This document shows positions 25,269 to 46,838 of a DNA stretch of 64,000 nt, in pieces. Under the pieces are notes generated by a model. That model saw nothing but the letters and a program-made list of their open reading frames with translations. It searched no databases and was not told the DNA's origin. Origin of the DNA: Manduca sexta (lineage: Eukaryota > Arthropoda > Insecta > Lepidoptera > Sphingidae); the NCBI RefSeq assembly GCF_014839805.1, contig NC_051141.1:7758777-7822776 (forward strand), given 5' to 3'. Position numbers and translations under genes: made by a program. Every line of letters begins with the position of its first letter. Position 1 is the stretch's first letter.

Positions 25269-27411
25269 ATGGCTTCAAGGGACCCAGCCTCTGACCAACT
25301 TGTTAACTTCAAAAAATCTTTAAAGGTTAGTGTTGATATAGAACTTATGAACAAGTGTATTTCATTTTTATATAATTAATGTTGTGAAAGTGTTTAACGT
25401 AATTGCGTTGGAGTTTAATGCAAATTACTTATATTTTAAAACCGTGTTTGTGCGATTACAATTTATCAAAATGTGCTAAGTCCAATTGATTATGAGTCAG
25501 CAATAAAATTTAACGAGATATTACGTACATAAACTAAAACGTGTGAAGTGTTGACTCCACTTTGTGCTGTTTATAATAGGTATATGTGCACATTCACGCT
25601 GCGCATTCTGTATAATCTGTTTAATTATATTGTTGAACTTTGTACTGTTTTTTGCAAGGTTAAGCGATGACTGCAAGAATGTAACAAAGTTATTATGTAC
25701 ACCAAAAATAACATTATATATTTTCTCTCACAAATTTTTACCACCATTATACAAGGGAGCAGTGTTTCACATACATTTGTGGTATCTCTGTGATATGCAT
25801 GCATGGATATAATAAATAAATTAGTACATTTGCTGTGCGAAGTAAGCTTCATTACAATATTTTGATTTATAATGACACCCAAAATTGTGTAGTCTGTATA
25901 AACAATTATTCTATACTAACTTTTTGTGATATTTTACATTCCAGGACTCACCTGGATACATAACTACCAAGACTGGAGCACCCGTTGGAGTAAAGACAGC
26001 TATACAGACTGTTGGCAAAAATGGACCGGCTCTCCTGCAAGATGTCAACTTCCTTGATGAGATATCTGCCTTTGACAGGGAGCGTATCCCGGAACGTGTT
26101 GTCCATGCCAAGGGAGCTGGAGCCTTTGGTTACTTTGAAGTGACTCATGACATCACCAAATATTCGGCAGCTAAGGTATTTGAAAGTATAGGCAAGAAAA
26201 CACCTATTGCAGTAAGATTCTCTACTGTGGGAGGAGAAAGCGGATCTGCTGACACAGTCCGTGATCCACGAGGATTTGCTGTCAAGTTCTACACTGATGA
26301 TGGCAACTGGGACCTTGTTGGTAACAACACTCCAATCTTCTTCATAAGAGATCCAACTTTGTTCCCCAGCTTTATTCACACACAGAAGAGGAACCCCGCA
26401 ACACACTTGAAGGACCCTGACATGTTTTGGGACTTCCTTACTCTCAGGCCTGAGGCAACTCATCAAGTACTTTATCTCTTTGGAGACCGTGGTATTCCCG
26501 ACGGATACAGGCACATGAATGGATATGGTTCACACACTTTTAAACTTATCAATGCACAAGGAGTTGGCCATTGGGTGAAATTCCATTACAAAACTGACCA
26601 GGGTATTAAGAACTTGTCTGCTGAGAAAGCTGCTGAACTAGCCTCATCAGATCCTGATTATTCTATTCGTGACCTTTTCAATGCCATTGGCAGAGGTGAT
26701 TTTCCTTCCTGGACTCTGTACATCCAGATCATGACAATGGCACAAGCTGAAAGCTGTAAATTTAATCCATTTGATTTGACTAAAATCTGGCCACATTCTG
26801 AGTACCCGTTGATTCCAGTGGGCAAATTGGTATTGAACAAAAATCCAAAGAACTACTTTGCAGAAGTTGAACAGATTGCCTTCAGTCCTGCTAACTTGGT
26901 GCCCGGAATTGAGCCATCTCCAGACAAGATGCTGCAAGGCCGTCTCTTCTCATACAATGACACTCATCGCCACCGTCTTGGAGCCAATTACCTTCAAATC
27001 CCTGTCAACTGCCCTTACCGTGTCAAAGTGAGCAACTACCAGCGTGATGGTCCTCAGGCTATCAACAATCAAGAAGATTGTCCTAACTATTTCCCCAATT
27101 CTTTCTCTGGACCACAAGAATGCCCTCGTGCACAACGCTTACAGCCAAGATACAATGTTAGTGGAGATGTGGACAGATATGACAGTGGCCAGACTGAAGA
27201 CAACTTCTCTCAAGCTACTCTGCTCTATAAGAACGTTTTTGATGATGCTGCTAAACAGAGATGTGTTGAAAACATTGTGGGCAACATTAAAGATGCAGCT
27301 GCATTCCTTCAGGAGAGAGCTATTAAGATTTTCACCCAAGTGCACCCAGACCTTGGCAGCAAGGTTGCAGCTGGCTTAGCTCCCTACAAAAAATACCATG
27401 CTAATTTGTAA
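25269..27411 (+). CDS. Cat: Catalase
   Basis: Haem catalase, which splits hydrogen peroxide to water and oxygen, normally in peroxisomes. Two coding exons: 25269-25325 (19 codons) and 25945-27411, joined by a 619-bp GT-AG intron in phase 0; the product is 507 aa, the family's usual size. The active-site signature [17 protein letters not shown] is present with catalytic His73; Asn146 lies in VGNNTP and the haem-ligand Tyr356 in [14 protein letters not shown]. The chain ends HANL, close to the ANL-type C-terminal peroxisomal signal of animal catalases. The start is the only in-frame ATG after the TATA box and gives the expected short N-terminus. Exon 2 has far more balanced composition than its surroundings. 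No canonical AATAAA follows within 300 bp; AATATA at 27685 is a possible weak signal. Confidence 0.97.
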
Positions 27412-29824
27412 ATCACTGTCTGTATAATTTGGTGCTAAGTTCAAACAATAGTGACTAATTTTAAGTGACAATGTAGTAGCTAACTAATGCTTCTAGGCAA
27501 ACATGATACTTTTCTTTTTTCCATTCATTACAAAATTTGGTATGATTATTTTATGATTAAGTTGCATTATTTACATGACTACATTTATAATGTTTTTATT
27601 TTATTAATTTTTACTTTTTATTTAACATAATATGTTGGTGTTTATTTGATATACTACATTTATTTTTTTATATATTTTTGGGATAATATAAAGTTATTAT
27701 AAATAGCTTTTGTTTTTAATGATTTTATATGCCTTAAACATAATAGCTTTGCGAGTTTGCAATATGTGTTACAATTATAATAATTTTCTTATCTTATTTA
27801 TTACCTAAACCTAATACCACAATCTTATCAAATGGCGCTGGATAAAATGTTATGTACATAAGTCTTAATTGTTGCTTGGCTCCAGCGAAGTTTTAGTTGT
27901 AGGTTTGATTAGGTATAATACCCTACAGAGATATCAATATCATCTCTGATAAAAAACCTAGTAATCTATCAATTTTACTTTTTTTAATAGATGATTATAT
28001 TCTAAGAGACAAATCTTTGTGGCACTGTAGTTATTTATTAATACTACAGATTGGTCCCTATGGCATGACAGTTCTGAAAGATGTAATATAAGGTTAAACA
28101 AAACGAGTGTTAGACATGTGTGTTGCCCCATTTTTTAACATGTGATGCAAAGAAAAGGAGTCATAAGTTTAACTGTTATCATAGCTCCCAAATGATTAGA
28201 CCGATTTAGAAGCGGTTTTCTTTTTGGAAGCTAATGTAATCAAGTTGGTTCTAAACTACAATTTATGAAGATCTATTCTAGTATTTAAAGATCTTCAACT
28301 CATTTCCTAGTTACTACTACCTCATTGGTCCAATTGATTTGAAATTATATTCTATTACTTTGGTGGAATTTACAAGTCATGGCAACCTTAAGTTGATGCC
28401 GCAGCATTGAGTGTGTTGTGTGTACCCAACCCCTTAGCAAATCACAGCAGATATAGTGTATTTAGGCTCATAAGAATGGATTCAATGAATAATTATTAGT
28501 TGATGATCGAGCCGCACGGTGGGAAAATAATAATTTTAAAGCTTTGAAATAAAAATTTAAATAGCTCCGACAAAATATTATTAGGTACCTATACTGATGT
28601 ACGAATTATTATTCGTACATCAGTGTTTTTGTGTCGGGGTTTATTAATTTTTTTATTATGTCCCTTTCAGCATAGGTGATTATTATTCAGTTGACAAACT
28701 TTAAAGTGGGACATCATAATATTTCTTTTTATAACTTACTTCTGTTTTAAGTGATACATAATAGGCTATTTTACTATTTTTTTTTTACTTTGTTAGTCTG
28801 ACAAGGGCGCGGCTCATACAATATACATACACACCAGTCTTTTGAGTGAGCCCTTTAGACGCTCACAACCATGGAGTTATTTTGTTATGTTTACCAGTAA
28901 TTTGTGAGTTTTAAAATCTAACATAAAAGTATGATAAAAATCTCTTTAAAATTTAAAAGACGAAATAATATCTAGTGACGTCTTCAGGCATTAAAAGGCA
29001 CGCGTAAGGAATATTTAGGGCGCTATCCCCTCTACACTAACATTGTAATATCTAAAATGAATTGCAGCACCATTTCTTAACCAACTTTACTACTGATTTC
29101 AAAATAGGACTCGCTTTTCATTTTTACAACTACGTATATGTAGAATAATAATCAACATCAAATATAGTAAAATCTCTATTGAACATACGAAAATACTGCA
29201 AGTGCTACGAGTAAAAAGGGTAGGATATAGTGTTTTTCCGATGTAAAGGCCGTAATAAGCTGAAGCGCTCTGTCCACTTATGTGCACGCGAATTTCTCTG
29301 GGTGTAATACCTCTATGCTGTTCTATCTGTCATGTTCACAATTACGATCTTATGACTACGTTGAAAATTAGAATGACTTAACGAAATACTGGAAATGTCC
29401 TATAATAGTAGAGGTTATTAAACTAATTTTTAAAGGATAAATAAGAATAAATGAAGATCGGTTTCTTAATGAAATTTTAATATTTATTTGTTTTGTATTT
29501 GTTAGTGGGTAAGTACATAAATATGAATTGATATTTAAATTCAAAATGGAAATATTAATGCATTATTTGTCAAAAAATTACGTAAACATTCCATGCGTCG
29601 CGGCAGGTCAACCAAGTTCGTGCAACGCCATTCAAACAGTCAGTAGGTAGACATGTTAAGTCCCTAGGTTTTACAATAGGTAATTAATTATCCAAAGCGG
29701 TTTTATTCGGGCGTTCTTAGGAGGGCACTTCAAATAATAACACAACTAACAAACATACTTATCCAGCAATAAGTAGGCAATACGTATATACTAACTAGTA
29801 TGTACTAAGATATATATACGTTTT
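27412..29824. other. Catalase 3' UTR and intergenic DNA
   Basis: The first 250-300 bp are the likely catalase 3' UTR. Beyond that I see AT-rich DNA with a perfect short hairpin at 28593-28624 and no supported gene. Confidence 0.5.
28593..28624. repeat. Perfect 14-bp hairpin with TATT loop
   Basis: Arms 28593-28606 (ACTGATGTACGAAT) and 28611-28624 are exact reverse complements around TATT. Confidence 0.85.
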
Positions 29825-30235
29825 TTTTTTGGAGATCAGCTATGGTTACCACCGGGGGTACCCTGCGAACGGTGTACAAGCGATCCTCCGGCTTAGCAAC
29901 CACGGCAGTCCCTGTAAGGATTCGGTAGGCCCTACTGTTATTATCGAGGAACCAGTGGACCGTACGCTGGCGACCCACGGCTATTCAATCTCAGGGCCTG
30001 GGAAGAAGAAGGGAGGGGATACAGTGCAGGAAGAGAAGAGGAAGAAGAAGGAGCTCTCTCAGAATAGTTGGTAGGGAGAAGGATGGGAAATGTTCGCGAA
30101 CCCTTATAGGCTTCAATGTGTATTTAGCAACCGTGAGGTATACACATTGAACTGTGTACCTAGGGTCTCGGCAAATGTGCCCCCACATGCATTGGCGTGC
30201 ATTTGGTGTGGAGACTAAGCGCACAAGGTACATAC
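29825..30235. repeat. GC-richer block, probable old repeat
   Basis: Begins with a T run, then sequence much less AT-rich than the surroundings (for example GGGGGTACCCTGCGAACGGT). Open frames exist on both strands (29829-30074 plus, 29991-30233 minus) but neither resembles a known protein and they overlap. The RT remnant just to the right suggests this block is also retroelement-derived; that is inference. Confidence 0.35.
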
Positions 30236-30299
30236 GTTAGCTTATACTTACGTAGTTTGAATACATAACTCAATTATATGCTAACAATACTTTTTGGAT

Positions 30300-30490
30300 T
30301 CGGTAATCTCAATTTTAAGTCCAACTTCAAGTCTTGCAACAATATCTTCTAGCATGGTATGTGTGGCTCAAAAGCTGAAGAGAATAAAATGATGTCATCA
30401 GCGAAACGCAGATTTTGTCAATATGGTTCTACTGACATTCGACATCTGAATTGCCCGCCCATCCCATCTAACTAACAGCTTCCTGAAACA
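30300..30490 (-). mobile_element. Decayed non-LTR reverse transcriptase fragment
   Basis: On the minus strand, frame by frame: CFRKLLVRWDGRAIQM, then LRFADDIILFSSA, then MLEDIVARLEVGLKI. The FADD tetrapeptide is the catalytic motif of non-LTR reverse transcriptases, and the flanking blocks match the order seen in RTE/jockey-type LINEs. The three blocks lie in different frames, so at least two frameshifts separate them, and there is a stop between. It is dead. Clade is a guess. Confidence 0.8.
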
Positions 30491-30603
30491 CCTTAGAGTG
30501 CTAGTGAATAGGAGATAGCTGTCTGTACTATTGTTTTGTCCTATTTGTCCCTATTGTTTCCAATTGTATTGATGGTGTACTGCAATTGTTCGGGCAATTT
30601 GCA

Positions 30604-31764
30604 ATTTTATTGGTCGGGCTATGCCTAAGCAACGGTAGGTACTGCGCTATGTTCAAAACCCAATAATACAGCTGTATGCAATAATAATCTTGTTATATAT
30701 AAATACTTGCGAATTTCAGATACACAAGACGATGAAAAGAAATGCATATTATGGCATAATATATGTATCACAATGCGCCTACTCATAATTCTTAGCAATT
30801 TGCACTATCGCTATGATGAGAAATAGGCATCAAAAATTTCGTCATATTAAATTTTAAAGGCCGAAATATCCATGATTATTAATTATTTTTACATTTTTCT
30901 TTCAACTGCGAGAACTAATCACTAACTAGACGTGAATTTAAATTCTTTACTTGCCAATACTTGTTTAGTTACCCAGATTAAAGCCGAAACAAAATGTATG
31001 AAAATGGACCTTGAGGTATCGCCTTAAGTATAAACGATGACAGCATCAGTTCATCAAAAATAACTTTTACCCGCTTAGTGATGGATATTCAAAAACGATG
31101 CTAAAACAAATTTCAATTATATTTAAATAGACAACAGAAATATTATTATCAATTTCCTCATATTTCGTAACTGCAAAAGTTGCGAAGGTTTAGGGATGAA
31201 TTTTAAACATTGCTATACTTAGTGGTAATTTTTTCATAGCATATTCGGGCAAAAGGAGCCATCCATACACGTCACACCTTTATGAATGGCCATATCTATA
31301 TTAAATGATTTTTACCTGCCATAAACAGCCATAGGGGCTCCATTGGGCAATAAGGAAAGAAAAGTTGCTATAGCGTCGAACAAGTAGAGACGATTTATAG
31401 ATATTAGTGAATGTTGCTTATTATAAAAAATGGAATGAATCAAAAAATTTTGTTCTAGCCATTAAGAATTTTATTTTAGGGTTTTGAATATGCGTAATTA
31501 AACTTATAGTACAAAGAATTAGTTCAATATTTTATTGGTCGGGCTATGCCTAAGCAACGGTAGGTACTGCGCTATGTTCAAAACCCAATAATACAGCTGT
31601 ATGCAATAATAATCTTGTTATATATAAATACTTGCGAATTTCAGATACACAAGACGATGAAAAGAAATGCATATTATGGCATAATATATGTATCACAATG
31701 CGCCTACTCATAATTCTTAGCAATTTTCACTATCGCTATGATGAGAAATAGGCATCAAAAATTT
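30604..31764. repeat. Pair of 236-bp direct repeats around a 689-bp spacer
   Basis: Segments 30604-30839 and 31529-31764 match at every position I compared except one (G against T). Each begins ATTTTATTGGTCGGGCTATG and ends GGCATCAAAAATTT. The spacer contains a TTAA-bounded element (30854-31027). LTR hallmarks are missing: no TG...CA termini, no primer-binding site after the first repeat, and no flanking target duplication. A local segmental duplication or an atypical terminal-repeat element are both possible. Confidence 0.85.
30854..31027 (+). mobile_element. 174-bp TTAA-bounded element, copy 2
   Basis: Nearly identical to 14484-14657, same strand, differing at a handful of bases, and bounded by TTAA at both ends. 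It sits in the spacer between the 236-bp direct repeats, 15 bp past the first. Confidence 0.6.
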
Positions 31765-31799
31765 TATATGAGCAAGACGAGTTGTGGCAAAACTGTCCC

Positions 31800-32012
31800 C
31801 CCAGAAACAGGTGGCGCTAACCGTATTTTTAGAAACTACTTATACAAAATTTAAATATAAATTTTAAACTAAACATCGATCACATACCTGCAATGTTTAC
31901 TTTACTTGGGTTGTTTAATTTTTTATTTAAGTATATTGTTTCGTTAGGTTCATATTGAAAATGCCACTAAAATTCTGGAATCTCCATATCTCCTCCTAAA
32001 ACAGATATTTTT
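31800..32012 (+). repeat. Diverged dispersed repeat, copy 2
   Basis: Counterpart of 3719-3935, with the shared blocks GGCGCTAACCGTATTTTTAG, ATATTGAAAATGCCA and ATCTCCTCCTAAA in the same order. Confidence 0.35.
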
Positions 32013-33234
32013 TATTAGAAATTAAAACTATTAGATGAAAATGAATACCTACCTAAGGAATATTATATATAGTAGTTTAAAATTATCAAAAAGAAACCTG
32101 TAATCCGAGTGTTAATTATTATGTATAGTAAAGATTTATCTGTAATTAGCAAAGCCATTTAACATAATAGTTAGGTTCAAATAGGTTTATCCATTGACAT
32201 ACATCTTGACATGTTATAATCTACCGAGGTTTATCTATTTAACTAGGAAGATAAATATTTAAACCTTTTTTAATTTTGAATTTTCCCTCTGACGCTTTAT
32301 AATTGAAAGCATGTCATTATTTTTATAGATCTGTTTTATTTTTGTTATATTTTTATTAATATTCAGACTTCATTCTCTATATTCTTTGATGTCTTTGTTT
32401 TAAATTGCTCAAATTGAATTTGTGTTTAAAAACTCCACATAATATTGTTGCGAAATAAGTATCAATGTAATTTGTAATAATTCTGTTGTAACATCAGCCA
32501 GAGATTTTCATTCAATACATTGGCTGCACATCAAATATTATCTTTATCATAAGGCTCCTTATCGGATGTTGTTACCTGTAAGTATTCGACGACAAGTTGC
32601 CTTACGACAACTTACTATTTACTTAATACACCATATTGAATTATAATTTGGTATGATTATACGTACATGTATATAATAGGTTCCTTAGATATTATAATAA
32701 TTTTATTTTCATATTCTTTCCTATTTTTTACATGACTCTTTCCAATCTTACATTATCAAAGAGAAAAAAAGATACAAGATTCCGCAAATTCCACAAAGTA
32801 ACAAACATTAAATATTACGAGAGGGCTTCGAGGCTTATTGAAATATTTAATCCAATAATAAACATTTGTAGCATCGGTTTAGCATTTCTGAGACTCTCTT
32901 TGCCTACAGTTAAGTTGGTATATTACCTACTACAGAATATTGCTTATTTGTTTCTGATCAAGATTTCTTTTGCTAAACCTTACAACCTGATAAATAAGTT
33001 TTTCCAAGATTTCTAATTATAATACTTAGTAATATCTTTATAGAATTCCCTGAAATATTTAATATTATCATCGTTGTTGCTTAATGAAAAGGCAATATTC
33101 GAGGTAAGATAAAACGAATTAAAATATCTACACGTATACGCTATATGGATACATCTCTACGACTAATACAGAATCATTTTTACTTATTGGCGCTTAAAAC
33201 TATTGCCCTTGAAAGTTCCAAATGATTTTCCAGA
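32013..33234. other. AT-rich stretch before the PHD gene
   Basis: No promoter element can be picked out. The open frame 32732-33016 is lysine- and isoleucine-rich as expected from AT-rich noise. Confidence 0.45.
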
Positions 33235-33825
33235 ATGATTTGCTGTCGTTGCCAACGTTCCCTACGTAACACGGGTGAAGGCATTAAATGCGCTGACTGC
33301 GATGCCAAATACCACGTGGCATGTGCTAGTGATGCGACCAAAGAACTGCGAGAAGCAGGAGACAGGGGATATCAGTGGCGATGCGCGGTCTGTCTCAAGT
33401 CCGCTTCTAGACACACCGACCCTTCGAAAGACAATTTACACTTAATAACTATGATTAATGCAATAAGCGAAAAGTTTGAATTGGTTAACAAGATCCAACT
33501 GCCGAAACTGCATAGCGATTTAGTTTACATCAAAGCTGCTGTCGAGCGTCTCGCTGTGCAACACGATGATATTCTGCATAAAATCGATGAGTTAGGAGTA
33601 AAAGTGGACGCGTATGACAAATGGCCAATCACGCCTAACGGCTATCGCCGCCGGAATCTTCACTTAGCCCCGAGACCTAACAGATCACTGGAGGGGAATG
33701 AACATAACACGACGTTACAAAGTGCCGAGAAGTCGGTTCGTTTCCGCACACGTCGGCGATCATATTTACTTCACAAGATGCTTCGTTTGTTAAATAATAG
33801 GACACAAGCGCACCGCAGAAATTGA
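33235..33825 (+). CDS. PHD-finger/coiled-coil protein, intronless
   Basis: A 196-aa open frame much GC-richer than its surroundings. Residues 3-53 form a PHD-type zinc finger with all eight ligands in C4HC3 order (C3, C6, C19, C22, H27, C30, C50, C53) and the usual tryptophan (W48) two residues before the seventh. Residues about 68-125 look like a coiled coil; the C-terminus is strongly basic. The start is the first ATG after an in-frame TGA four codons upstream. An AATAAA lies 16 nt past the stop. PHD fingers bind histone tails in chromatin proteins, but PHD plus coiled coil also occurs in first ORFs of insect LINEs, and the lack of introns fits a retroelement-derived or retroposed gene. No reverse transcriptase follows. 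Molecular role unknown. Confidence 0.7.
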   Translation: MICCRCQRSLRNTGEGIKCADCDAKYHVACASDATKELREAGDRGYQWRCAVCLKSASRHTDPSKDNLHLITMINAISEKFELVNKIQLPKLHSDLVYIKAAVERLAVQHDDILHKIDELGVKVDAYDKWPITPNGYRRRNLHLAPRPNRSLEGNEHNTTLQSAEKSVRFRTRRRSYLLHKMLRLLNNRTQAHRRN

Positions 33826-33840
33826 TAAATGTGTTGACTG

Positions 33841-33846
33841 AATAAA
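33841..33846 (+). terminator. Poly(A) signal of the PHD gene
   Basis: AATAAA, the first canonical signal after the stop, giving a very short 3' UTR. Confidence 0.5.
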
Positions 33847-34711
33847 ATCTACATAAAGAATTTCGTTTTACTTAACAAGTTGACATTTTTAATAGGTACA
33901 TCTTATGCCGCTAGCCTGATGGTTGCAAAATATTACGTCTCATAATGCACATTAATTATACTGGCTATAATAATATATAAGCATAATGGGACGCAGCAGT
34001 ACTCGCACAGTTCTGCTTGGCGGCAAAAATAAATATAGTAGTGATAGCTTTTGATTCTTTCCTAGCAGAATTTCAACCAAGGCGGCCAAAGTCAAGGAAG
34101 CTCAGCTAGGTACGCAGAAGATATTATAGTGTACATTGTGTGCGCAATACACAGGTGCACTTTTTATTTGTTCACTATCACAGTTAGATGGAACGGCAAT
34201 ACAACATGACTGGAGAGAGATCATCATGCGCAGGACCAATTATTGCTTTACGTGCTTTGATACGTGATACTTTAAGAGGTATTACCTCCCGAGGCAAACC
34301 TTTTCGTACAGGAAAATTCTATGATATAGTAGAATAATAATTATTAGCAATTATTAATTATGATTTAAATATGTATCGCATATCATCTTAACGAAAAAAT
34401 GCTGTTTATTTTGGAAATTATTAATTAAAAATAGAAAGGCCCTAAATGGAGTAATAGGTATAAAGACAGATTTTTTTTTTATTATTTTAGGAAAAAAACG
34501 CAAAAACGTCCAATCGTTTAGTGTTCTTAATTAGACGACCAGATAACAAAAATAGTAATTATTCTCCGAAATTATTTGTTTTCATTTTAATTGTTTAAGG
34601 AGAGCCTTTTCTTTCAATATTTTTTATTAATGAGTACATTACTTAATTAATAACGACCACCACAACAGAAAAACACCATTTACTTAATAATTACATATAT
34701 GTATACAGTGT
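33847..34711. other. Repeat remnants and AT-rich DNA
   Basis: Starts with a fragment resembling repeat C (GTTCTGCTTGGCGGCAAAAA near 34011), followed by repeat D at 34062-34300, then AT-rich DNA. No gene. Confidence 0.5.
34062..34300 (+). repeat. Dispersed lepidopteran repeat D
   Basis: Contains TATTATAGTGTACATTGTGT, GCGCAATACACAGGTGCACT, GATGGAACGGCAATACAACA and GCGCAGGACCAATTATTGCT in the order I recall from a very abundant moth/butterfly repeat, thought to be LINE-derived. Single copy in this window, so identification rests on memory. Confidence 0.55.
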
Positions 34712-35102
34712 CATTTTAACATCGCGTTACTAAATGAAACCACATACTATCTACTCGTAAATAACACTTTACAATAAGTTACTTGAGCCGTAGATGTAAA
34801 ATAAAAAGTGTAAGTTTCGAACAAAACAAATATTAATAAAAAATCATTTTAATTTTACTCACCCTAAAGCCACTACAACTACTCTAAGAGAATTCGTCGC
34901 AGCGGGAACATCATACTTTCAGACAGGAATAAGTCCACGCACACGCTAAATTCGCATTAAACTACAAAATGATAAAAAAATCAGAAAACTAAAACCAGAA
35001 TTTTTCGTGAACACATTAGTTATTAATGGATGAGGTTTGATACAATGTCAGCAAAGGTGAAAACAAGTATGTGGTTTCATTTAGTAACGCAATGTCAAAA
35101 TG
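34712..35102 (+). mobile_element. TIR element (MITE), GCGTTACT family, copy 2
   Basis: 391 bp. The inner TIR, GCGTTACTAAATGAAACCAC from 34724, is exactly mirrored at 35071-35090, and the outer TIR (CATTTTAACATC against AATGTCAAAATG) extends it with two mismatches. Non-coding interior aligns with 6557-6920. This copy defines the family's ends. Confidence 0.8.
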
Positions 35103-35269
35103 GCCGTGTATACGGTTATAAAACTATACTCGTATAGTTTCAAATGTTTGACTGTTCATAATTAGCTACCTATCTACCAAAATATACTGTAAAACAATAT
35201 CAAAACGACCTATATACCTAGTGACAGCCCTAAACAACGCGAGGCCCCAATTGAAAACAAAACATAAAC

Positions 35270-35470
35270 GTCAGGAGCAAAAAAATTTTCCCCGGTTTAA
35301 ATAGTTCCGTAGGTAGGAACGTAAAAAAGGTCTTCCAAGGCACCGCGCAAGGCCCCTGTAAGCGCGAGACTCCGGGCAATTGCACGGTTCGCCTCCCCCA
35401 AAGGCCGCCTCTATTGGCGACATTTGCAGGAGGTTGGGGAATCTAAGCATGCTAAGAACAGATAGGTACA
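35270..35470. repeat. GC-rich block in AT-rich DNA
   Basis: GC-rich islet (for example CTCCGGGCAATTGCACGGTT) with no convincing frame: the minus-strand ORF 35271-35471 resembles nothing known. Probably part of a dispersed repeat; no second copy in the window. Confidence 0.35.
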
Positions 35471-37190
35471 CCTATACCTATCATGCTTAGTTTCGATAAC
35501 ATCCACTGATGGATAGGTAATAATACATTTATTGCGTTAGCTCCCGTAATAGATGACATCGCAATTATTTTTTCATTTGCCTAACAGTGATGCAAAACGT
35601 GTGCGACCATAAGAATGGACAAAAAAGTTTCACTTAATAGTCCCTTATACTCAGAACAGTAACAAGCACCCCTATATCTCAGGTAAATAACCTCAGTAAA
35701 TAACATGAAGACAAACTGGTCAGCCATAAAGAAAAATATGTTCCTTTTTTAAAGTTACAAATTGGCGTTGATGCCTGAGATATTTCCTTGTTTAATATGC
35801 GGCGGTATCAACGGGTATCCCCATCAAACTCGGCTAGTATTCATATTCATTCACAATATATTTCTTTGTTAAGGTAGGTATATAGCAAGTATGTTACAGG
35901 CATCGATATATAAATAGTCCCCAAATCGATGTATGAAACCTATATAACTCAAGCACCTATCCCATTAAATTCTTCTTTCTCTGACTACCACCACCAAATT
36001 AGGTAGTCCTATATGCACCTACTTACAAAACCCTAAATATTATCACTTGTATTAATGACGCAAACATCAAAACTGGTTTTACTCTGTTTTTATAATAATA
36101 AACTAGTTTCTGTAAACTTATATATTAAAATGATAATGTATGATAAACAGTTATTTAATAATTTAATACATTTTTTTTGTGATGCTTACTTTGTACGAAT
36201 GTAATACCGTTTATGTCTTGTAGTGTTTGACGGGTCGTATGGCCGATGATCCCAACATAACCGTCCAGTCGCCGTTCATGAAAGCTAGGCAAGGCTAAGA
36301 CATGAGTAGTATATCACCTTCTCCGCGAAAAGAAAAGAAAGCATTTGATTATGATAGTTGTTCCATAATAGATACGTTTCCCAGTTTGGTATAAACTATT
36401 TTATTTTAACAATATTATAACTTAAACTTAATTCCATTACTTTTTACAAATGAACTTTGACTAAATAAAATGACGTGGAATCCAACGTTCAAACATACAA
36501 ACAGCTTGCAAGAATCATATAAATCTAATTTCCATAATCGAATAAAATAAATATCTGTCAATGCAAAGAGCTAAACAAGTTCAAGGAAAATATTCCGTAA
36601 TATGTTAGTGGTGCGTTGCGGATTTTCCTAAAACCATAAGACAGGAAAAGCTGCAAAGGCAATGCGATGGGATGACGTTGAGACACTTACGCAGTGCATT
36701 TAAGGGCGTGGATATAAAACATGCGTGTGATTTTATCAATTAAAAATACATTAACAACGCCAAGGTATTAAAATGAGGACTTCGCGTTGATTTTTAATAT
36801 TATGACGTTTTATAATACAAATATTCCATCATAAACACTGGGTGTTGAACGCTTTACATTTTTATATATGACACGTGTACTTCATTTATATAATATATGG
36901 CCAACAATATCTAAATAATGTAATTAAATAATCAATCAGATACTACAATTTAATTTCCTCCAAAGGGTACCTACATCACGATAGAATAATATTCATTGAA
37001 TGCATAATATATTCATTTCACATTAACTATATAAACAAAAAATAGTATTTAGTGTAACTATTTTTATGTAGTATTTCCGATAGTTTAATGATTCGATCTG
37101 CAAATATAGAGCACAATAATCTGTATAGTGATATTGTGTAACCTCAGCGTACGCCGCCTTAATGCTGTAGATTCCGCCGCCTAGGTGTAC
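35471..37190. other. Intergenic DNA upstream of the esterase
   Basis: AT-rich. A GC-richer patch at 36225-36300 follows a CTTGTAG acceptor-like site and can be read as a short frame ending MKARQG, but nothing supports it as an exon. No other feature. Confidence 0.4.
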
Positions 37191-37199
37191 AATAAAAAG
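37191..37199 (+). promoter_or_regulatory. Possible TATA-like box of the esterase
   Basis: AATAAAAAG, 70-78 bp upstream of the esterase ATG, with an initiator-like TCATTCCG about 25 bp downstream. A weak match to either element. Confidence 0.2.
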
Positions 37200-37268
37200 C
37201 GGGCAACTGAGCAATCATTTTCATTCCGTTTTTTGCTTCGGAAGCGGTTTAATCATCTGCATGCGATC

Positions 37269-46838
<9,570 letters not shown>

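Noticed and set aside
30604..31764. LTR retrotransposon
   Set aside because: Direct repeats lack TG/CA ends, primer-binding site, polypurine tract and target duplication; no coding in the spacer.
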